A stretch of 9,599 nt of DNA from HGM12587 sp964602445 (GTDB taxonomy: Bacteria; Bacillota; Clostridia; Lachnospirales; Lachnospiraceae): positions 1 through 9,599 of the forward strand of contig CAZRQV010000045.1 of assembly GCA_964602445.1 (NCBI GenBank), given 5' to 3'. The notes beneath the pieces are model-generated. The model was not told the origin of the DNA. It ran no database searches and was given only the letters and a program-made list of their open reading frames with translations. This document shows, one piece after another, positions 1 to 5,884 of the stretch. A program made the translations under genes and the position numbers. Each line of letters starts with the position of its first letter. Position 1 is the stretch's first letter.

Positions 1-101
1 CGGCCTCTTCTTTTTATTTTTCTTTATTTTGCCAATGATAATTATACTCTAAGTCACTTTCCCTTATGCTGGTTTCCATTCATTGATTTCTTAATTGCAC
101 C

Positions 102-137
102 AAAATAAGCTCCTTCAACTTGCGTCGAAGGAGCTTA
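102..137 (-). terminator. Intrinsic terminator of the tRNA-Leu transcript
   Basis: A perfect 11-bp inverted repeat (arms 106-116 and 127-137, TAAGCTCCTTC/GAAGGAGCTTA, 10-base loop) is followed, reading on the minus strand, by TTTT at 105-102. It lies 23 bases past the 3' end of the tRNA, where a terminator for that transcript is expected. The T-run is short, but the stem is strong for this A/T-rich DNA. Confidence 0.8.
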
Positions 138-160
138 CCCTTGCCTGTTTACGGCACTTA

Positions 161-240
161 TGCGGGTAACAGGACTTGAACCTGCACGGTCTCCCACCAG
201 AACCTAAATCTGGCGCGTCTGCCAATTCCGCCATACCCGC
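161..240 (-). tRNA. tRNA-Leu, anticodon UAG
   Basis: The minus strand folds into a full cloverleaf of 80 bases. The acceptor stem GCGGGTA pairs perfectly with TACCCGC, with discriminator A at 161. The anticodon stem CCAGA/TCTGG encloses the loop TTTAGGT, giving anticodon TAG (plus-strand positions 204-206), so this is a leucine tRNA reading CUN codons. The T arm GCAGG-TTCAAGT-CCTGT is standard. The longer variable region (about 11 bases) is as expected for a class II tRNA. No CCA follows the discriminator base, so the end must be added by CCA-adding enzyme. It is a single tRNA gene with its own predicted promoter (339-367) and terminator (102-137), not part of a visible tRNA cluster. Confidence 0.97.
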
Positions 241-298
241 TTGAAACCTTGATTTTGCACGCTTTTTTCCAACCGCGTCAGACTTTTACATCTTACAC

Positions 299-333
299 CG
301 CACCAGATTCTTGATTTTAAGGAATCTGGTGCG
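299..333 (-). other. Leader hairpin upstream of tRNA-Leu, resembling the anticodon arm
   Basis: A perfect 12-bp inverted repeat (299-310 CGCACCAGATTC and 322-333 GAATCTGGTGCG) with an 11-base loop. No T-run follows it on either strand, so it is not an intrinsic terminator. It lies just downstream of the predicted tRNA promoter on the minus strand, so it would form the very 5' end of the tRNA precursor. Its arm at 323-336 matches the tRNA's D-stem/anticodon-stem segment (207-220) at 13 of 14 bases, and the opposite arm also resembles the other half of the anticodon stem. Function unknown: precursor stability, processing, or chance are all possible. Confidence 0.6.
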
Positions 334-338
334 TCTCT

Positions 339-367
339 ATAATAGCATTATTTTCTTATTGGTTCAA
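339..367 (-). promoter_or_regulatory. Predicted sigma-A-type promoter of tRNA-Leu
   Basis: On the minus strand, TTGAAC (367-362) and TATTAT (344-339) are separated by exactly 17 bases. The expected start is near 332, giving a leader of about 90 bases before the mature tRNA. The -35 matches consensus at 4 of 6 positions and the -10 at 5 of 6. The plus strand carries a perfect TATAAT at 338-343 over the same bases, but I see no -35 box at a good distance for it. Confidence 0.6.
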
Positions 368-385
368 GCCATAAAATCTTTAATC

Positions 386-399
386 AATTCTTAAGAATT
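386..399. repeat. 14-base perfect palindrome with TTCTTAAGAA core
   Basis: AATTCTTAAGAATT reads the same on both strands. It lies between the tRNA promoter and the membrane-protein gene at 509. Its 10-base core is also the centre of the longer palindrome at 8577-8596. It could be a small operator, but palindromes like this arise easily in A/T-rich DNA. Confidence 0.3.
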
Positions 400-402
400 T
401 CT

Positions 403-431
403 TTGTATGCTCTTTCATATTTATTTATACA
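403..431 (+). promoter_or_regulatory. Weak candidate promoter for the membrane-protein gene at 509
   Basis: TTGTAT (403-408), 17 bases, then TATACA (426-431). The matches are only 3 of 6 and 4 of 6 to the sigma-A consensus, so this is the best of several weak options in the A/T-rich stretch before 509. A start near 438 would leave a leader of about 70 bases. Confidence 0.25.
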
Positions 432-508
432 ATGAACTATCATAATATGCATCCAACAGATGTTATCTAAATGATCGAGAAATCATTTTACAATCGGAGG
501 TTTTTCTT

Positions 509-2665
509 ATGTTAAATACATTGATTCCTAAAAAACAGTGCAAACATCTGCTCTACCTGATCAGTATGGGAATCCTGATTGTTCTTTCTTCTTTGATTCT
601 CATACAAGCTCCTTTTCAGTTCACTGGCATGGAATTTTTTTCAACAGTACTGAATCGTTCTTCCTTAATCCTGAGTATTCTCTTTGGTGCTGTCTGTCTG
701 ATCTGCTTTTTCCTTTTAATTGCAAAACGGCTGTCGACATTGTCCGAACAAAAACAAATGCATCTGACTTTAATACTTGCCGGATTGGGAATTTTCCTGC
801 AATATTTTTTATTGATCTACATACAGCCAGTTCTTCGCTACGATCATCTGCGTGTATTTGATGGTGCAATGGAGATTTTGCAGACCGAAACCCTCTCTCT
901 TTCAGCCAATGACAGCTACTTTGGACGTTATCCTTTTAATATCTCGATTGCTGTCTTTAACAGTCTGATCTTACGTCTTTTACAATTTTTTAATATTGCT
1001 GAAACGTACTATATGCTTGGTCTGCAATGCACCTACCTCTTTCTCATTGATCTTGGAATCTTTTTTTCCTGGAAACTGCTTCGGATTCTGCATTCCTTGA
1101 AAATAGCCACCTTATTTCTCATTTTGTGTATTTTCAACCCGATTCTCTATGTATGTGCTGCCGGCTGCTATACCACAACGCTGATGGTTCCCCTTTTGAT
1201 GGCAAGCATGCTTTCCATGATTTCCTTTTTAAAAGAAACTTCCTGGAAGAAAAAATGTATCCTTGGATTTCTTACCGGTATTTTATTGGCTTTGGGCAGC
1301 AGACTTCGTGCTACGGTATTAATTTCCGGCATTGCACTGGTCATTTATCTTCTAATCCGCAGCAAAACAGCTACAGAAAAAAAATACTCCAAAAAACATA
1401 TCGTCCTGTTTGCAGGAATCGTATTGTTTGGGAGTATTCTCAGTTTCGGCAGTTTTACGATGTATCAAAATTCTTACATCACAGAAGATGCTTCCGATAC
1501 GCAAATGCCGCCGCTCTATTATCTGATGTTTGCTACAAATCCGGATACCAGGGGAACTTATAATGAGGGTGATTACGAAACAATTTCTGCGTATGATACA
1601 TTAAAAGAAAAAAATGAAGTTTCTTGGCAGATTTTAAAAGAAAGAATCGACGAAATGGGAATTTCCGGTGCGCTTTCTCTGGCAAATCATAAACTGGCAA
1701 TGACCTGGAGCGATGGAACTGATGACTACAGTGATTTTCTCATTACGTCCAGAAATTACAGCAAACTGCAGTCATGGATCGCCGGAGAACAAAGCGATTT
1801 CTATGCTTTATACTGCCATATGTTTCATATTGCTATTTTGATTTTGTTTCTTGCGGCCGCTGTTTCCATACTGAAGAAACAATGTACCCCGTATTATTTG
1901 ATCTTTGTGACCCTACTCGGCGGCATGATCTTCCATATTTTCTGGGAATCCTACTATGTTTACAGCTTCGGTTTTTCCATGCTCCTGCTGATGGCTTCCT
2001 CTGATGGAACAGGTCTGATTTCAGAAATGAATCTACTGCAAAAGAAAGTGCCTTTGCAAAGATTTTTTAACAATCACAATCGGATGTCGCAGAGATCTGT
2101 CAATTTCTCTGTACTTTTTCTCATGGGAATCAGCTCATTTTTTCTGTTGCTGATCTGTTTTCTCCCATGTATGAATACCCTTCGCAACATTCCTTACGCT
2201 CACGCCGAATATGCCGTTGTACAGGATATGAACATCGGAGAAAACAAACCGCTTTTATCCGGTGATTGTATTACCCAGACATTTCAAACAGATCGACCGT
2301 TCAACGAAATCGCATGTAAAGTCTTTCATACGAAGGGAACTGCAAATCAATCTAAGTATCGTTTTGAATTATTATCAGAAAATCATGATTTGCTGTTTCA
2401 AACAGAATTTTGCGGATCTCAGGTACAGGATAAGGATTACTGCTACTTTAAAATAGGTGACATCGTTCCTGAAACGAAACAAAGCTATACGATTCGTATC
2501 ACACCATTATTTACCTCTTCTGAGCATTTTCTAACCTTTGGTTATTATAACACTCATAATTATGATATTTATGCTGACGGGATGATGACCGGAGCAGCCA
2601 GCGATGAAAGATCCGACCTGACCTTTCAAGTATATCAAACTACAGAAACAAACTTTTACCATTGA
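509..2665 (+). CDS. Polytopic membrane protein, GT-C/GT39-like glycosyltransferase candidate
   Basis: 718 residues. The first roughly 555 hold about a dozen hydrophobic segments, for example around 14-37, 51-72, 85-106, 165-186, 196-217, 250-283, 298-316, 439-454, 462-478, 483-497 and 532-553. After TM3 comes an acidic loop with YDHLRVFDGA (111-120) and GRYPFN (139-144). Proteins of the GT39/ArnT/PMT type carry catalytic Asp residues and a YPxN-like motif in this first outer loop and use lipid-linked sugar donors. A second motif, WSDGTDDYSDF (400-410), and a late FHIFWESYYVY (475-485) fit the same Clostridia group, where W-E-x-(K/S)-x-R-Y is more usual; the R is missing here. Residues about 565-718 form a hydrophilic, beta-rich C-terminal domain, probably extracytoplasmic. 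GGAGG at 496-500 supports the ATG. The gene stands alone and converges with the aldolase operon. Substrate unknown; membrane topology is sure, enzyme class is inferred. Confidence 0.75.
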   Translation: MLNTLIPKKQCKHLLYLISMGILIVLSSLILIQAPFQFTGMEFFSTVLNRSSLILSILFGAVCLICFFLLIAKRLSTLSEQKQMHLTLILAGLGIFLQYFLLIYIQPVLRYDHLRVFDGAMEILQTETLSLSANDSYFGRYPFNISIAVFNSLILRLLQFFNIAETYYMLGLQCTYLFLIDLGIFFSWKLLRILHSLKIATLFLILCIFNPILYVCAAGCYTTTLMVPLLMASMLSMISFLKETSWKKKCILGFLTGILLALGSRLRATVLISGIALVIYLLIRSKTATEKKYSKKHIVLFAGIVLFGSILSFGSFTMYQNSYITEDASDTQMPPLYYLMFATNPDTRGTYNEGDYETISAYDTLKEKNEVSWQILKERIDEMGISGALSLANHKLAMTWSDGTDDYSDFLITSRNYSKLQSWIAGEQSDFYALYCHMFHIAILILFLAAAVSILKKQCTPYYLIFVTLLGGMIFHIFWESYYVYSFGFSMLLLMASSDGTGLISEMNLLQKKVPLQRFFNNHNRMSQRSVNFSVLFLMGISSFFLLLICFLPCMNTLRNIPYAHAEYAVVQDMNIGENKPLLSGDCITQTFQTDRPFNEIACKVFHTKGTANQSKYRFELLSENHDLLFQTEFCGSQVQDKDYCYFKIGDIVPETKQSYTIRITPLFTSSEHFLTFGYYNTHNYDIYADGMMTGAASDERSDLTFQVYQTTETNFYH

Positions 2666-2738
2666 AACTTCCCTTAGCTGACGCAAAGGGTATTATGATA
2701 TCTTAGATCAAAGTTCTTTTTTAATTGCTTCGAATATT

Positions 2739-3776
2739 CTATACCAAATTGCTTACATCTGCGATCAGGACAGCCACATCCTCTTCTTTGGTTGCCCAAC
2801 TGGTACAGAATCTCACTGCACTATATTCTTCATCAATCCGGCTCCACAGCTCAAAAGAATATTTTTCTTCCAGCTGCGTTAACTGGCTGTTGGCAATGAT
2901 TGGGAACTGCTGGTTTGTATAAGAATCATACAACAGCGGAAATCCTTTTTCTAAAAATGCTTCTTTCAGACGCATGGCCTGCTCTACCGCTTTTCCGGCG
3001 ATTTCTTCATAAAGTCCATCCTCTAATAACGTCAGGAACTGAATTCCCAAAAGTCTACCTTTCGCAAGCATTCCGCCCCGCTGTTTGATCATATAACGGA
3101 AATCTTTCGCAAGCGCAGGATTAGAAATCACCACCGCTTCTCCAAACAAAGCTCCCACCTTAGTTCCGCCAATGTAGAAAACATCTGTAAATGCTGCCAA
3201 ATCTTTCCACGTCACATCGGTACCTTGGGACATCAGCCCATACCCTAATCTTGCCCCGTCCAAAAACAGCGGAAGCTCCAGTTTCTTGCAGGTTTCATAC
3301 AGCGATTTCAGCTCCTCTTTTGTATACAATGTACCATTTTCTGTGGGATGCGAAATATAGACCATTCCCGGCTGTACAATATGTTCATTGGAACCATCTG
3401 CCCAATGCAGATCATATGCTTCCTGCACCTGCGCAGCCGTAATTTTACCATCTTCCGATGGCAGAGGAAGTACTTTATGTCCTGTCGCTTCAATGGCACC
3501 TGTTTCGTGTACATTGATATGACCGGTCTCTGCGCAGAGTACTCCTTGATACGGCCTCAATATGGAGGCAATAACAGTTGTATTGGTCTGGGTTCCACCT
3601 ACAAGAAACTGTACATGTGCATTCGGTGCACTGCATTTTTCTCTAATCACTGCTCTGGCACGGTCACAATATTCGTCTTCTCCATATCCTAAGGTTTGAG
3701 CAAAATTGGTTTCTGCCAGTTTTTCTAAAATCCTTGGATGTGCACCTTCTAAATAATCGCAATTAAATCTAATCAT
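2739..3776 (-). CDS. PLP-dependent L-threonine aldolase / beta-eliminating lyase family enzyme
   Basis: 345 residues, the normal length for low-specificity L-threonine aldolases, which split threonine or allo-threonine into glycine and acetaldehyde in the cytoplasm. The N-terminus NCDYLEGAHPRIL (5-17) and LGYGEDEYCDRA (29-40) fit a Firmicute branch of this fold-type I PLP family. VGGTQTN (59-65) fits the PLP phosphate-binding loop. GHINVHE (85-91) holds the His (H86) that stacks on PLP. LFLDGARLG (170-178) supplies Asp173, which holds the pyridine nitrogen. YIGGTKVGA (201-209) contains Lys206, the predicted Schiff-base lysine. The ATG overlaps the last 8 bases of the upstream sigma-like gene, and its AGGA-like ribosome binding site lies inside that gene, so the two are translationally coupled. 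Related enzymes of this fold act on other beta-hydroxy amino acids, so the exact substrate is not proven. I see no convincing intrinsic terminator after its stop. Confidence 0.87.
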   Translation of the reverse strand: MIRFNCDYLEGAHPRILEKLAETNFAQTLGYGEDEYCDRARAVIREKCSAPNAHVQFLVGGTQTNTTVIASILRPYQGVLCAETGHINVHETGAIEATGHKVLPLPSEDGKITAAQVQEAYDLHWADGSNEHIVQPGMVYISHPTENGTLYTKEELKSLYETCKKLELPLFLDGARLGYGLMSQGTDVTWKDLAAFTDVFYIGGTKVGALFGEAVVISNPALAKDFRYMIKQRGGMLAKGRLLGIQFLTLLEDGLYEEIAGKAVEQAMRLKEAFLEKGFPLLYDSYTNQQFPIIANSQLTQLEEKYSFELWSRIDEEYSAVRFCTSWATKEEDVAVLIADVSNLV

Positions 3777-4398
3777 TTTTCTTTTCCTGTTCCTTGATTA
3801 CCATTTCTGCTACCTGACTTTCCAGATTTTCATCTGTATAGGCGATCATTGCATTCACTACCGCACCTTCCAGAATTTCATCTACACATGCAGTGTCGCC
3901 TGTTCCTGCAAGTTCTGTCAGTTTCAGTAACAGTCCCATATTTCCTTCCTGAATCACATCTTCCAAATTTGCACCCTGCTCTGCATACGGAACTGCCAGC
4001 TGTGCAATACTCCGAAGCCAGCTTTCTGAAATTTTTCCAATCACAGAGGTATCACCTGCTAAAAGCTTTTCATAAGCTTTCTGCATTTCTTCTTCCGACA
4101 TTTCTTCAATCTGCTCCAGATCATCCAGATACATCTGAAAATAACTGACAGTTTTTTCTTCCTCCGTGTCTGCTTCCGGCGTTACAATTTCCTCTTCTTC
4201 CTCTGCTTCAGGTTCGCCGGTCTGCTGTTCCGGTGATAACTGCAGATACTGATAGATCATCTCTACCTGATCTTCAGTTAATTCCATTCCTTCAAAATAT
4301 TTTAAGATTTCTTCTTTCGAAAGCGGATCTAATGAAGTTCTGCATACTTCTGCTACCGCTCTTAAGGTTTCCATAAAACTATTTCTATCTAACATCAT
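3769..4398 (-). CDS. Truncated sigma-70-like protein (regions 1.1, 1.2, 2.1-2.2 only)
   Basis: 209 residues, strongly acidic. Residues about 24-52 (LDPLSKEEIL... QVEMIYQYL) read like sigma region 1.1. A Glu-rich linker (about 60-82) follows. SYFQMYLDDLEQIEEMS (85-101) and the AGD at 114-116 match region 1.2. Residues 120-157 match regions 2.1-2.2, ending in DVIQEGNMGL (147-156), close to the DLIQEGNIGL with which housekeeping sigma factors grip the beta' coiled coil. After residue 162 the resemblance stops: I see no region 2.3/2.4 aromatic motif, no region 3 and no region 4 helix-turn-helix. It may therefore bind core RNA polymerase without reading promoters. This role is inferred. AGGAG lies 3 bases before the first ATG (4398) and 6 before the second in-frame ATG (4395), so the latter may be the real start. 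It is first gene of an operon with the aldolase, under the promoter at 4429-4457. Confidence 0.85.
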   Translation of the reverse strand: MMLDRNSFMETLRAVAEVCRTSLDPLSKEEILKYFEGMELTEDQVEMIYQYLQLSPEQQTGEPEAEEEEEIVTPEADTEEEKTVSYFQMYLDDLEQIEEMSEEEMQKAYEKLLAGDTSVIGKISESWLRSIAQLAVPYAEQGANLEDVIQEGNMGLLLKLTELAGTGDTACVDEILEGAVVNAMIAYTDENLESQVAEMVIKEQEKKND

Positions 4399-4428
4399 AA
4401 TCTCCTATTTTTCAATTTCTATTTTAAA

Positions 4429-4457
4429 ATTTTATACGGCAGAATAAGTTCTGTCAA
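4429..4457 (-). promoter_or_regulatory. Sigma-A promoter of the sigma-like/aldolase operon
   Basis: On the minus strand a perfect TTGACA (4457-4452) is followed after 17 bases by TAAAAT (4434-4429, 5 of 6). Initiation is expected near 4422, about 24 bases before the first ATG, which is a short leader with only a ribosome binding site. The terminator of the ABC operon ends just upstream, so this operon is transcribed separately. Confidence 0.82.
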
Positions 4458-4483
4458 CTTAGAACCATGTTTATTTTCTGAAC

Positions 4484-4528
4484 AAAAAAAGTATACTTTC
4501 CTATCAAAAATAAAGAAAGTATACTTTT
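4484..4528 (-). terminator. Intrinsic terminator of the ABC transporter operon
   Basis: A perfect 14-bp inverted repeat (4487-4500 and 4515-4528, with GTATAC cores, 14-base loop) is followed on the minus strand by an unbroken T-run (4490-4484, overlapping the stem base). It starts 5 bases after the permease stop codon. This is the clearest terminator in the window and separates the ABC operon from the sigma-like gene. Confidence 0.9.
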
Positions 4529-4533
4529 CTATA

Positions 4534-5874
4534 CTATTCATTTCTAAGTGCTGATAACGCTGATAATTTCATCGCTCGCAGTGCCGGCATAAGACCTGCC
4601 AGCATACCGATCACGACCGCAAACACCAGTGCAACGAGAACCAGCCATGCCGGAATATAAGAAATGCTTCCTCCATAGCTTTCACCCAGCAAGGTATTGA
4701 TCAATGCGGAAATTCCATAGCTTAAGAGTAATCCAACCGCACCTCCGCTCAAACCGATAAATGCAGCTTCCATCAAAAACAGATCACGGATTCTTCCCAG
4801 ACTGCAGCCAAGCACCTTCATAATGCCGATTTCTTTTGTTCTTTCATAAATAGACATCATCATCGTATTGGCAATCCCAATGGCTGCTACAAAAAGAGAA
4901 ACTGCTCCAATTCCTCCCAAAACAGCCTGAATCATCCCCATCTGTTCCTGGGACTGTTCAATCCATTCTGCATTACTGTACGCAGAGTACCCCAAATCTG
5001 TAATCTGTTTCTGTACATCCAGAACATTTTCCAAATCATCCACATTTACATACATTTCACTGTAATACCATTCTTTATATGGCTTTCCATTTGCATTGGT
5101 CGGCTGTCCCGGAATCACACTGTTTTTAAATATTTTTTTTAACTGAGTCTCTAATGCATCAATATTACAATATGCATACCAGCTATATTCATTATATTCT
5201 TCACTGCTGCCTGCTACAATTCCCGAAGAAGGATACATATATTTCTTCGGCTGTTTGATTGGATTCCCTTCCTCATCTGTTCCGCCATATTGAGAATTCC
5301 AGTACGCATCTGTATCCATGATGAAAAAGAGAGGATCATTGGCAAGATCAATATCTGCCGTTTCACCGGTACCATAGAAATATTCATTCGTCTTTGCATT
5401 ATAGAAATCCATAATAACCTGATTTCCATAAAGAAATTCCAGATTGTCCGGATCTGTCGGAAGAGAGGAACCTTCACTTAATGGAATATCCATCTTTTCC
5501 AGCGCTTCAATGCTCATTGCTCTGACACTGAGATAACATTCATAAACACCTGCTTTTACGATAGAAGTCATAGAAAGTACCGGAGAGGCGATCTCTACAT
5601 GAGGAATATTTTGAATCTCCTCTACGGTATTGTCAGTCAGTTTTCCCGCACTCTGATCTGTCTCAGACGTCATCCCTTCATAAACTGTAATCGTAGTCAG
5701 GCCTCCGCTCTGCTCATACTGTTCCATCGTAGATTTGCTGAGTCCGAGTCCCAAAGAGATCATAACTACGATAGATGCCGTTCCGATGATCACACCTAAA
5801 ACAGTCAGAAATGTACGAAGCTTTCTGCGCCAGAGATTTGCAGCACTCATTCTGAGCAAATCTATAAATCTCAT
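4534..5874 (-). CDS. ABC transporter permease, MacB/FtsX type
   Basis: 446 residues in the MacB-type layout: one N-terminal membrane segment (about 22-44), a large extracytoplasmic domain (about 46-315, MacB_PCD-like), then three membrane segments (about 316-340, 366-393 and 408-431) making the FtsX domain. ANLWRRKLRTFLTVLGVIIG (12-31) is the family's typical start. YERTKEIGIMKVLGCS (343-358) is the cytoplasmic coupling segment that contacts the ATPase. Such permeases do not form a classic channel; they transmit ATP-driven motion to the outside (mechanotransmission) for export of peptides, antibiotics or lipoproteins, or for envelope control. The start has AGGAGG 6 bases upstream, overlapping the stop of the preceding gene, with only 10 bases between genes. 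It is the last gene of a three-gene operon and is followed directly by a terminator. Cargo cannot be told from sequence. Confidence 0.93.
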   Translation of the reverse strand: MRFIDLLRMSAANLWRRKLRTFLTVLGVIIGTASIVVMISLGLGLSKSTMEQYEQSGGLTTITVYEGMTSETDQSAGKLTDNTVEEIQNIPHVEIASPVLSMTSIVKAGVYECYLSVRAMSIEALEKMDIPLSEGSSLPTDPDNLEFLYGNQVIMDFYNAKTNEYFYGTGETADIDLANDPLFFIMDTDAYWNSQYGGTDEEGNPIKQPKKYMYPSSGIVAGSSEEYNEYSWYAYCNIDALETQLKKIFKNSVIPGQPTNANGKPYKEWYYSEMYVNVDDLENVLDVQKQITDLGYSAYSNAEWIEQSQEQMGMIQAVLGGIGAVSLFVAAIGIANTMMMSIYERTKEIGIMKVLGCSLGRIRDLFLMEAAFIGLSGGAVGLLLSYGISALINTLLGESYGGSISYIPAWLVLVALVFAVVIGMLAGLMPALRAMKLSALSALRNE

Positions 5875-5884
5875 TTTCTGCCTC

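Noticed and set aside
1..100. Left edge as part of a gene
   Set aside because: T-rich plus strand without a frame, ribosome binding site or recognisable motif; a minus-strand TATAAT near 42-48 has no -35 partner.
299..333. Hairpin 299-333 as an intrinsic terminator
   Set aside because: No T-run follows on either strand (TCTCTATAATAG on plus, GTGTAAGATG on minus).
1126..1563. Plus-strand open frame of 145 codons inside the membrane-protein gene
   Set aside because: It overlaps a long continuous frame with coherent membrane segments; its own translation is Cys/Tyr/Phe-rich low-likelihood protein.
2671..2690. CCCTT/AAGGG hairpin between the convergent genes as a terminator
   Set aside because: Only 5 bp with a 10-base loop, and no T-run directly after it on either strand; the TTTTTT at about 2717-2722 lacks a stable stem in front.
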